A DNA stretch of 64,000 bases from Pilatotrama ljubarskyi (Eukaryota > Basidiomycota > Agaricomycetes > Polyporales > Polyporaceae). The stretch is taken from assembly GCA_022385805.1 (NCBI GenBank), contig MU277698.1:124001-188000 (forward strand), written 5' to 3'. This document shows positions 1 to 11,381 of this stretch, piece by piece. The position numbers and the translations under genes were made by a program. Numbering within the stretch: position 1 is the first letter of the stretch; each line of letters starts with the position of its first letter. The notes below the pieces were generated by a model. That model was not told the origin of the DNA. It did no database searches and worked only from the letters and a program-made list of their open reading frames with translations.

Positions 1-18
1 GGTTTCAGACTGTCGCTC

Positions 19-2102
19 CTAGAGCGTGCTGCCTGCCAGTGGGTCCGCGTCGGAGTCATCCTGTTCTGCTTGAAGCTCGGCTTTTGCCCGTTCCCGAACA
101 TCCGGTCGAAGGCCATACACGCCCTCTAAGTCCTCGACGGGCTCACCAATCGCTCGCCTACCGAAGCGGAGGTCAGTGGTTCAGGCGGTGCAGAGGCCAG
201 TTGTCAGCGTAGGGACTCACCGAGCGCGATCATGGAGCTTCTTACGTATCTTCTGGACCTTGTTGACGTCAATGCTCTCCCATTCAGTGAGCTTACTGAG
301 GTAAGTCTTGTACACAGTGCCGTACGTGTGCTCTGTGAACTCGAGATCGGAGTTATACGTGCCATCTGCCCACTGGTCAATGCAGTAGTGTATCTGATGA
401 AGGCAATCATTGTGAGGATGTTGACGTTCACGGCGGATATGGGATATACAATAGAGCTTACCACTGTGAAGACAAGAGCGAGCGACGCGAGCGATATCGG
501 CTCGAATCTGGAGCGGAACTGGGTGCCTAACTTCTGGCCGTTGCTCGGGAACCACGCGTCGCGAATTGCTTGGAATATGACAGGATTTCGCGCAAATCCC
601 GCCTGAGTTTCGAGGTCCTAGTATGCACGTTGAGCGTCACAGCCCACAACGAGAGTTCGAGTCACTCGAGGGCATTAAGACAACGGATAACATACGCGGT
701 AATGGAATATCGGGTCCGGGTGCTTGGTGTCGGGGTCTACGTTCATGAGATGTTGGTACTTGAGATAGTTGTTCCTGGTGGCGTCATTGGTCCCATCTTG
801 TACGAAACCATATGCGGATGCTATGAACGGCCGTATCTTGTCCCTGAGCGCCCCTCGAATGCGTGAAGTGCGGTCCGTAATCTGTCGAGTTTTCAATACC
901 TGTTGTGGCCGGTGAATGCTCCCCAAAAATGAGTGGATTACTTACCAGCGTGATCACACGATCAGGAAGCTCGTACTGGTCGTCTTCAAGCTGTCCAGAT
1001 TGTACAGCTGACCAGGCTGCAATCGCCCAATGAGTCTGTAACTCGGGCGTCGGGAACGGATCCTCCGTGACGACTCTCGACTCAAAATCCCGTATTGCCT
1101 GGAGGATGAGACGGCGGACGTGGGGATCGTAGTCCTGAGCTTTTGCACTGCCCGTTGGCACCTGATCGTTCCGATAGCGAAGTCGCTTCTTTTGAGGCCT
1201 TGGGTCCGTTTCGTCCTCGTCGATAGACTCTGAACCCGCGCGGCTGCCGGAGGTACCAGTGGTGCGCGGCCGCTTCTTTCGTTGCGCTGGTGCAGAAGCG
1301 TGCTGAGTAGATGCTAACTTCAAGTGGCCTGTGCGCTGCGATGCACCTGGGATGCTCATTAGCTATATATGTCGGCCATTCAACATAGGGGAGTACTCAC
1401 CATCGGTGGCAGCCTGCGCGCCCGCAGTTCCTGCCCCAATAACGTTGTCTTCTGATGGGTTTTCTGGGCTCTCGTTGCTGTGCGGTGCCAGTGCGGGTGG
1501 ACGAGCTGACCCTTCGCGCCGTAGTCGTCCTCGAGGCCCTTCAGTCGTCGTAGCTGCAGTCCCATTGACAACACCAGCTGATTGGAACTAGTAGCCAGCA
1601 TGTGAGTCATTGTAGGCGAGTCCAGGATTGTAACTGGCCAAAAGTGTACGTACCGCAGAGCGGTAGCTGCCGCCTTGCCCAGTCTCCTCATCGTGTTCCT
1701 CACTTTCGTACTCCTCGTCATCCTGGCTGTTGTCTTGATCATCTGACGCCTGTTCTGACTCGCGCCCACCCTCGTTGAGCACATGTACGCAGAACGCCCG
1801 TTACTGGGAATCGACGGCGTACCTTCTGCGCCGTTGTCACGGGCCCTCTTGCCCTTTTTCAGCCTCTTGTTTTGCTTCTCGAGGCGGGCAAGCTTTCGCT
1901 TCATCTTCTGCAACTGGTCTTCCTCTGTCCATACAAAGCTCGTGGTTAGCAAGCTGAGGTCATCGCACATCAACGAAGACACGTCACTGTTCTCCTGCAG
2001 CTTCTGCGTAGGTTTCCGAGCACGTTTGCCTGGAGGGTGATTGCCGGACGTGTTCCTGGCAGAATCTTCGTCGCTGCTCTCTATTACTTGACGATTTGCC
2101 AT
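19..2102 (-). CDS. DUF6532-domain protein, complete 8-exon gene
   Basis: No biochemical function is established for this basidiomycete family that I know of. My exon model is 2102-1823, 1742-1654, 1587-1401, 1346-946, 899-696, 617-462, 393-221 and 157-19. All introns are GT-AG, and the exons sum to 1629 nt (542 residues) with all phases consistent. Residues 1-100 are acidic then strongly basic (RKPTQK, KKGKRARD, a lysine/arginine coiled stretch), which suggests nuclear localisation. A low-complexity acidic segment and another basic stretch (QRKKRPR, QKKRLRYR) follow. The C-terminal half is the conserved domain, with LILQAIRDFESRVV, a TDRTSRIRGALRDKIRPF segment, FARNPVIFQAIRDAWF, and a final IHYCIDQWADGTY block ending near KLTEWESI. 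It is divergent to the transposase gene with only 245 bp between the start codons. I infer that it is an accessory gene of the same transposon rather than a host gene. Family assignment is by eye. Confidence 0.75.
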
Positions 2103-2347
2103 AGCCGGGCTGAGAAAGGTGCAGATGAGAGACTTGATGACAGATGAGAAGACCACTGACGTTGAGAAGAGAGTGTTCACGTTGCACTTGCCAAGTATGA
2201 CATAGCTAGGGCGCAGAGCCACGTGGGGTGCCATGCAACCCAGAATGGACAGTCGCAAGTCCGAGGTGCTCGTCTTGACCCACTCGTCGACGGTCGTCTT
2301 CTGGGAATCTATTGGAACCTCAACTGAGCACTCATCATACTGTCAAC
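2103..2347. promoter_or_regulatory. Shared divergent promoter region of the DUF6532 and transposase genes
   Basis: These 245 bases separate the two divergent start codons (2102 on minus, 2348 on plus) and hold no other gene. Both transcripts must start here or overlap. Co-expression of the pair is inferred from this arrangement. I see no clear TATA box. Confidence 0.5.
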
Positions 2348-5300
2348 ATGATACCACCAGCAACAAAACACACCTGCAACTACTGCGGTAATGGTCCCTT
2401 CCCGTCACAGCGCGGGGTAAGGTCCCACATTCGGCAATCCCCCAAGTGCCGTCGTGCACTCCGACTATTCGCAGAGAAGCAATCGTCTGAGGCGGCATTA
2501 GCATCTAGGTCTCCCGCTTCACCAAATGACTCAGACGAACACCTACCTGGCTCTTCAGCAGGAGATACTATTGGTTCTATGAGGCGGGACTCCCGTCAGA
2601 GCGGCAACAATTTGGAGCATCAGGCCGACGACGATTTCGCACCTTCTCCCCCCTCTCCCGGGCCCAGTCTTCAAGCAGATCCTCATGGGTTGCAGAACAA
2701 CAATGCTGCAAGCCAGAGCGACCATCATCTGCATGCCGAAGAATCTCATTTGCCGTCGTCGAAGCGAGTGCGTGTTGAAGAAGTGGAAGATGACGAGCCC
2801 GGTGGCCTTCCGAAGCGTCCTTGGATTGAGGACTTCCCGGGGACGGCTGGTGATCCTCTCGCACAGGTAGAGACCATCTTCGAGAAGCTGAGACGTGTAG
2901 GAGAAGAGGGGGAAGATGGATCGGCCCGAGGGCCGTGGTATCCTTTCCAGTCAAAAGAGGAATGGGAGGTCGCTCGCTGGCTGCTCACAAGTGGTCTGAC
3001 ACAGGAGGGCATAGATCAGTATCTAAAGCTCGAGAACGTAAGGAGTCCACTCACGGCTGAGCTGCACCTGTGCTGACTTCACATGCTTGCACCAGACCCG
3101 GCGCACGCAATTGTCTTTCAAGACGAAACATATGTTTCTCAAGGCCGTCGACAAGCTCCTGGAGGGCACAACATGGCAGTGCGAGCGATTTGAAGCCGTC
3201 GGGAACGAGGTAGATGAGGACGGACAGCCCCGGATTGAGACTCTGGAGCTCTGGCGACGCGACCCGGTGGAATGTATCCGTGAGCTCCTGGGCAACCCGG
3301 CGTTCTGTGAAGTCATGCGATACGCACCCGAGAAGCTTTATGCAGACCCGCAAGGTCAAGAACGGATGTACGGTGAAATGTGGACCGGAGACTGGTGGTG
3401 GAGGCTACAGGTAAGCATAGCTGCGGTTTCTGTAAGTACTGCAATCAAATTGATACTCACTTCGTCGACAGAGCTTGCTCCCAGAGGGGGCCACCATTGC
3501 CCCGGTCATCCTCGCCTCTGATAAGACGACACTGTCGCGCTTCAGCGGTGACAAATCTGCATGGCCTGTATATCTCAGTATTGGCAACATAGAGAAGTCA
3601 ACACGACGCAAACCGTCAATGAGAGCAACCGTACTCCTTGGCTACATCCCGGTTTCGAAGCTGGAATGCTTCTCGCAGAAGAGTCGTCGCAAGCTTGAGG
3701 GTTTCCGGCTGTATCACGAATGCATGCGTGCCCTGCTCGAGCCGCTCGTCAAGGCTGGTCGCGATGGGGTAGAGATGGTGTGTGCCGATGGTCGTCTCCG
3801 CCACATCCATCCCATTCTTGCTGCATACATCGCCGACCACCCAGAGCAATGTCTCGTAACGTGCTGCCAGGAGAATTTCTGCCCGAAGTGCCCAGTCAGC
3901 CCCAACGAGCGTGGAGAGCCGAAGGAGGGACCGTTGAAGAACGTGGACGATGTTGACTCTGTGCTCCAGGCAGCGGTGGGAGGAGAGCGGCGCAAAGAGT
4001 TCGAGGTGCTCGGGTTAAGACCTGTGCAACCGTTCTGGTCTGGCTTACCCCACTCCGACATCTTCTCGTGTATTACCCCTGATATCCTGCATCAACTCCA
4101 CAAGGGTGTCTTCAAGGACCATATGGTCAGCTGGGCGACAAAATGCGCAGACGAGGGCAGCGCCGAGATCGACCGCCGATTCCGCACCATGACGAGACAC
4201 CCTGATCTCCGGCACTTCAAGAAAGGCATCTCGCTCGTCTCGCAATGGACCGGAACGGAGTACAAAAACATGGAGAAAGTGTTTCTTTCGGTCATTGCGG
4301 GCGCCACCGAGACCGCTGTTGTACGTCCTGTCCGCGCGATACTCGACTTCATCTACTACGCTCACTTCAAGTTGCATACGGACAAGTCCCTCGTGAAGAT
4401 GAGGCAAGCCTGGCTCGAATTTCACCACTCGAAGGACGTCTTCGTGGTACGCGGCATTCGTTCGGACTTCAACATCCCTAAAGTGCACTCCATGGAGCAC
4501 TACGTCGCATCCATCCGCCTCCTCGGCACTGCTGACGGTTACAGCACGGAGGGTCCGGAGCGCCTCCATATCGACTTCGCCAAGCACGCCTACGACGCGT
4601 CCAACAAGCAACTCAGCTACACCGAACAAATGACAGTTTGGCTCAATCGACAAGACGCCGTCTTCCGCTTCGACGCGTACCTCGCCTGGTCAGGCCTTAT
4701 GCAGGAGTCCTTCAGCGCCGACGACTCGGAAACAGCGCGCCGTGATGCAGAAGCACCAGGTGAACAGCCCCTCCCCTGCACGTCCAGGTCAGCGCGCGCC
4801 GAACACGGCGACTCAAGTGCCGCGAACGTGTCCAGGGCTCCGGTGAGTAATGGTGGCTGGCATGGTGCCCAGCTGGTGGTGCAGACAAGCAGCGGGGTCA
4901 GCGCGCCGGGCAAGAAACTCGGGAAGATAGAGAGATACGGCTACGCCATTGCAGACAAGCCCGCACGCGCGCATGAAGCAGTTGCGTTCCTGATTCAGCA
5001 GCATAGCGCGATCGACTTTGCTTGGTGTCTCAATGAGTACCTCATCCGCTTGGCAACCCCGCGCGCAGCTGATCCAGCAGCAGCAAGCCTCGTCCGTAAC
5101 CGCCATCTTCCCATCCATGACCTCACGCGCCTCCCCGTGTTCCATCGCTTCGATATCCTCCTCCCTCGTGTTCGCCAGGTCACATCGTCACCCATCCTCG
5201 ATACGATCCATGCGTCCCCTGCTCGTCCTGCCCGAGAAACCAAGCCCGCAGTCCCAGCAAAATTCTCAACCGTGCTTGTAGACGAGGCCCCGGGTGGCCG

Positions 5301-5774
5301 GCGTACGAAATTCAGTGCTGGAGAACCCCTGAAAAGTGAGTTCTCGTACTACTCTGGCCCGCGATGCGAACTAATGCACAACTGTTCATACTCGTAGATC
5401 TCCGCGTTGCTCAAGTACGAGCCGTCTTCCAGCTTCCCACGAGTCATCAGAACGGAGCTGGGGCTTCCTCTGAACCCCTTGCTTACGTCGAGTGGTTCAA
5501 TCGTCTACAGGTCTATGACCAAACCGTTGGTATGTACAGTGTCGCCCGCTCAACCCGTCAATCACGTCGGAACGCGTCGATCATCCCCATAACCACTATT
5601 GCGCGCACATGTCACCTTGTCCCTGTCTTTGGTCACGCCGTGGACCCCAGATGGACTCCGGAGACTGCTCTCGAATCTGCCCCACGCTTCTTCGTCAATC
5701 CATACGTTCGTCATCATGACTTTGTACTGTTTAGGCTTTTAGGAGACGAGGCACGCACACCTCACTCTAGCTAG
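2348..5774 (+). CDS. Plavaka-type (CACTA-related) DDE transposase, apparently intact
   Basis: Transposase expected to cut and integrate its own element. Exons 2348-3037, 3096-3410, 3472-5335 and 5398-5774 have GT-AG introns and sum to 3246 nt (1081 residues) without a stop. The true ATG is 2348; the frame runs further upstream without one. The N-terminus has a C2HC zinc finger (Cys10, Cys13, His27, Cys34) typical of this family, then an acidic, serine-rich linker. The RNase H-like core follows the MWTGDWWWRLQ motif. Its candidate catalytic acidic residues lie in ILASDKTTLS, in TPDILHQLHKGVFKDHM, and in the helix STEGPERLHIDFAKHAY, where the Glu matches the third DDE position. A Cys cluster (CCQENFCPKCP) sits between them. 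The C-terminal third is variable. The unbroken frame suggests a recent or still autonomous copy. The family name is from pattern recognition; I am confident it belongs to this superfamily. Confidence 0.85.
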
Positions 5775-5904
5775 TTCCATTACGGTGTAATGCCGTCTCA
5801 AATGCGATACAGTCTGCAAACGGAGTGCATGCCAGCTTATCGTTCACTTCACAAACTCACCGCAGGTTTCTTACGCCCGCGCCGGTCGTGAGGCTGCCAT
5901 AGTG

Positions 5905-7800
5905 GGACTGGCAAGGTATGTCGCATATACATCGCTACTTAGCCACTACCCCGGCCCAGTAAGTTACTGAAACTTGGCTTTAGGGTACTGAATTACATAT
6001 CGCGCTACGTAGTCTATCGTGGTGCTACAGCAAATACCGTAGCGTACGTAGGTCAAGCCCGGCGCTATTGGCACAGGAGGTTTTTCCTGATGCAGAGAAA
6101 CGGCCATTGACGCAGCTATTACTACCTCATCATCAACTTCTCCAACCCCGCAGTGCTTGACTTCGGACATTGGTGAGTATTCAGTGATGATCAACGCTTG
6201 CGCTCTCACTGACTCCGACCTGGTCTTGTGCCGCCCCAGGACAGACAAGGTGAGATGACACCTCAGCTTCGGTACGGTGATTCTCACATTTACCCCGGCC
6301 CGGTGCGACAGATCAACATCTTCTTCACGGTAATCAGTTTCTGAGCATTGTGATGTGGTCAAGCTCAAAGTTATTGCCAGGGCTTGGTGATTGTACTATG
6401 TCAAGGGTGAGCAGGAAACATATTTCTGTTCTCGACCGATGCTCCCGGTTTCCTGATTATATCGTCCCTTTGTCCAGTTTCTATGCTCGGCGTGTCTACC
6501 TCAGTGCGAGAATCTCCCGGACATCGGTCTAATCTACAGGCTCATGCCCTGTATAATCAGTTGGAACTGCTTTCCACAAATGGCTTGTCATCCCCGCCGT
6601 ACGTATCATCTCATCTTCCGGTCTGACTGTTCAATCACACTTCTACAGGTTCTGTTTATGATTCTCTTCCTTGGCGAGTGATATATCACACTTCGTCGAC
6701 TTCGACAAATGTCTTGACTATATCTGCTGCTCAGGCTTTGACATCGGTGAGCACTTTCAGCCAGTGGTCCTGACGACGCAAGACTGAGCGTCGGCCCCGT
6801 GCAGCCGCAGGGGTCGAAGCGTACGTTCAAGGGCAAGGATCTTCTACCGACCCGCATATCTGATACACGTATTATGCGCTAGGTTCACCACCTACAATCT
6901 GCGCGCATTCAGCCGATACAGTGTATGCTCCCTTCTGGCAGATCTTCACAAGCCGTGACCAACAACATGCTCATTACTCCGTATCCGTAGTGGATGATAT
7001 CAGTGGCATACGGCTTTGCGGTGGCGACTGATGTGCTCCTTACGGGCGCATTAGTGGTCGTTCTGCTGCGATCTCGAACGGGCATAAAGCAGTACGGCGC
7101 ACTCTGCTCCTCGTCGTGGCGCTCGCACTCATACCCACTTCAGAACGGAGTCCATCTTGGAGATGCTCGTTATATATGCAATCAATACGGGTGAGTCACG
7201 GCTGCACTTCGCTTGCCTGTTCGCAAAGGTCAAGCTGAATACTCCGTGCGGATTAGGGCTTCTGACAAGGTGCATCTTATGACGTATTCTACACTCTCGA
7301 TCCTGAGTCCGAATGCGTCGGAAGCATATTCGGCCTGCTCGCGTTCGTCTTCGTGAGCACAATTGCGCTGCGATATCTCCACACCACGATCTCACCCGGC
7401 TGGCTCTAGGCGCTGGTACTTCCTGGAAACCTCGTCTATGCCGGCATAAGTATTGTCGTAGCAAAGCGTAGGGACTTCTTTGAATCCTATGAACTGTCAA
7501 TAATGCTGACTACCGTCTGCCATAGTATACGCCAACTCCGTACTTGCTGTGTACGTCCGAGTCGCCTAACGTCTACTTGCCCTAGAAGACGCCACTGACC
7601 GATGCGCTTCAGACTGAATTCACGGAAGGCTCTTCTTCACGATCGCTTACTTGACGAGTTCGAACTGAAGGGTTCGGCGCCAATGGCTGCTCGCACGCAT
7701 CGAAGCGCAATGGACACATGGAACGTACCCAAGGTACGGACTGGTGCAACTGAGCCCGCGCAGATAAACTCGCAGAGATGATCTCACCGACGTCCACCAC
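5905..7800 (+). pseudogene. Decayed DUF6534-type seven-helix membrane protein gene
   Basis: Several short stretches follow the order of the basidiomycete DUF6534 family: a YYYLIINFSNPAVLDFGHW segment near 6120-6172, FYARRVYLSAR near 6480-6513, WMISVAYGFAVATDVLLTGALVVVLLRSRTG near 6989-7082, an INTG helix start near 7180, a VLPGNLVYAGISIVVAK stretch near 7415-7468, and YANSVLAV plus RFRLNSRKAL near 7525-7630. Donor- and acceptor-like sites remain, but stops and frame changes interrupt most exons. In the early part, a motif resembling YFSHYP near 5930-5945 is broken by what looks like a one-base loss. The family normally encodes a membrane protein of about 300-350 residues of unknown role. The 5' end abuts the probable transposon terminus, so insertion into this gene is plausible. 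Confidence 0.6.
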
Positions 7801-8613
7801 AGCTCCCCAAATTGTCCGGCTTGCTCTTTGCGACCATCGCCACGGAAGTCACTACTGCAGACTCACGTGAGATCTCCAAGACCGTGCGTGACGGTGAGGA
7901 AACTGGCGACGGTCAAGATGGGATAAGCGCAGACACCCAGGTATAGAAGATGGTGGAACGGCCACGCAAATATGACATACTAAGATAACTTCGACGCATG
8001 CAAGCATTTGACATGACAGAATAGCTGTATATATATATATAAGCCGTTGCATGAGAGTAACGAGAACGATTACAATTTACTTGTGGGATCCGGCGAAGGG
8101 CGCGCCTGGAGCCTGGAGGGGAGTCGAGATCACATCGGGAGGGCAATAGCTTATGATCCTAACAGATACAAACAAACCCTCGATGCCAGACGACTCCAAG
8201 GATCGCCTCGGACTGTGGCTCAGTCTTGACTGCGAGTACCTGTCTCCCTCAGTGGTCCGTTTTAGGAGTGAGGCTATGAAGAATCTTCATGATACATTCG
8301 ACGTTCGCAATACTTTCTAACATCTCACCTGATGTCCCAAATTTCATGATCTCGTGGCAGTCAGCCTACTATGGACGCAGGTCGAGGCTCGCCGATAATC
8401 TAGATAATCATTGCTCTCATGACGCTTTTCAGCAAGCGATAGCATGCTCTGGGCCCGCTTCAAACAGAATAGCACGGACTCGCTCCCAAAGATGCTGCGG
8501 ACTCCTGACCGTCGCCCCTAGCTGGCAACTTGATACTCCGCACCCTGGCAGCCCGGCGTACTTAGCCCACGTTGGCATGAGGCGTTCACATCGCTTCACC
8601 TCCTTCTCCCATC
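7801..8613. other. Intergenic, no gene seen; short (TA)n tract
   Basis: About 800 bases between the DUF6534 pseudogene and the methyltransferase. The only feature I can point to is a TA dinucleotide run at 8028-8041. The last part must hold the promoter of the gene starting at 8614. No recognisable coding segment. Confidence 0.5.
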
Positions 8614-9324
8614 ATGCATCCGTCAGCTGCGGCCTACACAAACTTCACCCTGCGAATCTACGACTTCCTCGTGCTCTTCATTTCGAATTACTTCATCTGG
8701 GGCTGCCCCACCGGCTCTGTCCTCCTTCCTTTCTACCAGCAGCATCTCGGGGAGAGCGCTCACATTGAAATCGGTGTGGGCACGGGCTACTATCCTGCCT
8801 CGTCCATCGCGCAGCTCTCCAAAGTCAAGTCTATCACCCTCCTTGACCTCAACCCGAACACCCTGGAGTACACCAGGCGGCGCGTCGAGAGCGTAGGGTA
8901 CAAGGGCAAGATCGAGACCCTGGAGCAGAGCGTCTTCGACCCGCTCCCCGTGTCTATGCGAGGCAAGTTCGACTCCGCTGCGCTCTTCTACACTCTCCAC
9001 TGCCTCCCGGTGACCTTCCCGAAGAAAGCGGCCGACGTCTTCGCTCGACTGACTCCAGTACTTGCCCCTGGCGGAGTGGTATATGGGTCGACCATACTCG
9101 GAAAGGGGGTGGCCCACAGCTGGCCCGGACGGTTGCTCGTAAAGGCCTATAACCGCAAGGGCATGTTTGCAAACGCGGACGACAGCGAGGAGAGCCTTCG
9201 ACAGGCGCTCCAGGATGCGTTTGAGGAATACGATGTCTGGATTGTCGGTGTCGTCGCTTTGTTCTCTGCCCGTGGCCCGAAGAAGGCGAACGATAAATGT
9301 AAGTCACCGTCAAAGCTCATATAA
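8614..9324 (+). CDS. Class I SAM-dependent methyltransferase
   Basis: Predicted cytosolic methyl transfer from S-adenosylmethionine to an unknown, probably small-molecule, substrate. One long exon from ATG 8614 encodes 236 residues. The N-terminus (AYTNFTLRIYDFLVLFISNYFIWGCPT) matches the conserved start of a fungal YbcY-like methyltransferase family. Motif I, the SAM-binding loop IEIGVGTGYY, is at residues 51-60. The motif II acidic strand end (ITLLDLNPNTL) is near 74-84, and ALFYTLHCLP plus the VLAPGGVVYGSTILG strand follow. A GTAAGT at 9300 and an AG at 9351 would allow a spliced, longer C-terminus instead of the read-through end KCKSPSKLI, so the last residues are uncertain. Neighbours give no pathway clue: a pseudogene lies upstream and an F-box gene converges from downstream. 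Confidence 0.85.
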   Translation: MHPSAAAYTNFTLRIYDFLVLFISNYFIWGCPTGSVLLPFYQQHLGESAHIEIGVGTGYYPASSIAQLSKVKSITLLDLNPNTLEYTRRRVESVGYKGKIETLEQSVFDPLPVSMRGKFDSAALFYTLHCLPVTFPKKAADVFARLTPVLAPGGVVYGSTILGKGVAHSWPGRLLVKAYNRKGMFANADDSEESLRQALQDAFEEYDVWIVGVVALFSARGPKKANDKCKSPSKLI

Positions 9325-9520
9325 TCTCTGCACTGAATCCGTGCTGACTCCAGTCTGCCATTTCGCCAGAATTCTCGCTGGCTTGACATCCCTCAAGAAG
9401 GAAAGCACGTTGTGTAGCTGCACTCCGCCTGAAACAACCAGGGATCTTCAATCAGCAGATGTTGGATGGTTTCATCAACTATCTAATCTAAGATGTGCCA
9501 CAGTCCGAGTCGAGTCCGTG

Positions 9521-11105
9521 CTATGTCCCCCATCCTTCCTCCGTGCCTTCGTCTTCTTTCAAGAAGAAATCATCGGGGTCCAGAAATGGTCCAAGCTGAG
9601 CAACCTGATTGCTTCGCGTCCGCAATCCATAAACGGCAAGCGTGATCGACTTCAGAGACCCAGATTGATTAGCCTCCTGCACACGACGGGCGAACGTGTC
9701 CAAGTCGAGTTCTCCCAAAGCGCGTTCGATAGGGCGGAGCGGCTTCTCATCCAGGGTTAAGTGCCAGTAGATCGCAGAGCCCAGACTGCCATAGGCCAGT
9801 CCTAGCTTGAATGAGACGAGAGAACCCAGGGGTGTCACGATACCTGATACGACGTTATCCTGAAGAAATTTGTGAATGATGTGTCGATCGCGAGAGGACC
9901 TCCGCAGAGGCATCTAGGGCACATACCAAGCACTTCATAATGCTCAGGGGTTCTTGCCCAGGTTCTTGGTCGTCCGGATCGTGCAACGATACTGTCAGTT
10001 CGAGGTGTGCGAGTCCGTTGAGGAATGGCCTGGAGAATGTCGCCAGAAAGTCGGGATCAACCAGCTGATAGCCACCTGACATATAGATTGACAGGTGCTC
10101 CGGACGCGCGTCTTCCAAAACCTCCCGTAGCATTTTCGGCTCCAAGTCATACTCATCGTCATCCAGGCAAACTGAGCGGATGGGGCAGAGCAGCCCAAGG
10201 TGGAAGAGAGTGGAAATTGGACCTTGGTACTGCCGCAGCGAGGTCCACGTCCCATGGCACTGCTGGTCGCGCCTGTTCTTCCTTCGACGCAGCGTGAGCT
10301 CTTCCTCAAAGTCGTCAATGCTGGCGATGGTGGTGTTGTCGCAGTCCGTAGCAGACAAGACTCGTAGGTTTGGGAACGCTTTGACCCATTGACGGGTGCG
10401 TAGCATATCCATGCTGTTGCTGAGACTGAGTTCTGTCACCTTGGGGTAAGTCGGAGGATTGTGGAGGGCGGTCTGGGCGCACGCCAGGGATAGCTCCTGT
10501 AGGGAATGTTGGGAAGAGTGGAGTAGGAACAAGGGGTCCATGTCCTCGCCGACAAAGTCCGCGTCTTCGTCTTCATGCATGCCCAGCATGTCGTCTCGCA
10601 TGACGATATCCGCGTCAATGAGTCCAGAACGCAGAGCTTTGAGCATTTTGGCGCTGCAGGGTCCTACTTCTTCGATAGCGAGGCTCTCAATGCTTGCCAC
10701 TGCGGAGATTGCGTTGGGGAGTTCAGGGTGCAGTTCCAAGATATCCTTGATGTTGTCTATGCGCAAGGAGTGGAGGACATTGCCAAGGGCAAGGCAATCG
10801 AAGAGCATCTTGAGCAGGAGCCCAGTCTTGGTCTGAGCAGTTGTCTGGTGCCTAGTTTCTGACCGCATATACAAGACCAGGGAGTGAATGCGAGGAAGAT
10901 GATCGACGACATCGCGGATCAGGAAGAGCCAGAACGATGACACGGTTTTCTTGTCAGCGTTGAGTTTGATGTCGCCTTCTAAGAGCCTTCGTGCGCCATA
11001 ACGGTTCAGTAAACGACAGGTCCGTCCAAGAACAATCAGCATGGAGCGTGAAGCGAAGGACAGGATGTGCAAGAGGGTATCATAATTGAGGCGAGGGGAT
11101 TCCAT
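9521..11105 (-). CDS. F-box-like leucine-rich protein, paralogue 1
   Basis: Probable substrate-recognition protein of the SCF ubiquitin-ligase type; no substrate can be inferred. Exons are 11105-9927 and 9859-9521 (1518 nt, 505 residues), joined at KCL/DNVV in phase 0 across a 67-nt intron. Residues 5-50 (LNYDTLLHILSFASRSMLIVLGRTCRLLNRYGARRLL) have the F-box pattern: an LP-like start, a hydrophobic helix, and C/R-L-F-like spacing. Irregular leucine-rich strands follow, with recurring motifs such as PKVTELSLSN, FPNLRVLSATD and the conserved WTSLRQYQGPISTLFHLGLLCPI and EDARPEHLSIYMSGG blocks. The same blocks, the same total length and the same intron position occur in the gene at 24049-25627, and the blocks and intron position recur at 26231-27951. 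The three are therefore clear paralogues. Confidence 0.8.
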
Positions 11106-11373
11106 CTCCTACATGCAGCACATCCGAGTGCTGAGCTATGATCCACGATGCCAACAGGAAGGTATCGCACTCACCGTCCTACTTCTGTGTACCGTTGACG
11201 ATGCGTCGCGGTAGGGCGGTGCTTGTTCGGTATTCCGGGAGCTACGAATAGCACAGGCATGTGGGTGCCAGCGCTAGGGAACGTCGCGTTCCAATATCGG
11301 CTGGGGAGTGCTCACCTGCTGTCAGCGCGCCGGCTGGGATTCCTCTATGAGTGCTCTGGGTCCCCTGGCTTCA

Positions 11374-11381
11374 GCAAGCGA
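11374..11381. repeat. Left 8-bp target-site duplication of the hAT element
   Basis: GCAAGCGA at 11374-11381 is repeated exactly at 11793-11800, flanking the element on both sides. Eight-base duplications are characteristic of hAT insertions. Confidence 0.85.

Larger units (their letters stand above)
1..5904 (+). mobile_element. Plavaka/CACTA-like DNA transposon carrying transposase plus DUF6532 gene (left end outside window)
   Basis: The two divergent genes at 19-5774 probably form one element. After the transposase stop, the sequence CCATAGTG at 5897-5904 reads CACTATGG on the other strand, which fits a CACTA-type terminus. Recognisable decayed host coding sequence begins immediately after it. 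The left terminus must lie before base 1 and cannot be seen, so neither the inverted repeat nor a target duplication can be verified here. The boundaries are inference; the presence of the transposon is not. Confidence 0.55.

Noticed and set aside
2312..2347. Upstream extension of the transposase frame from a TTG codon
   Set aside because: Non-ATG starts are not expected here. ATG 2348 directly precedes the zinc finger and is the better start.
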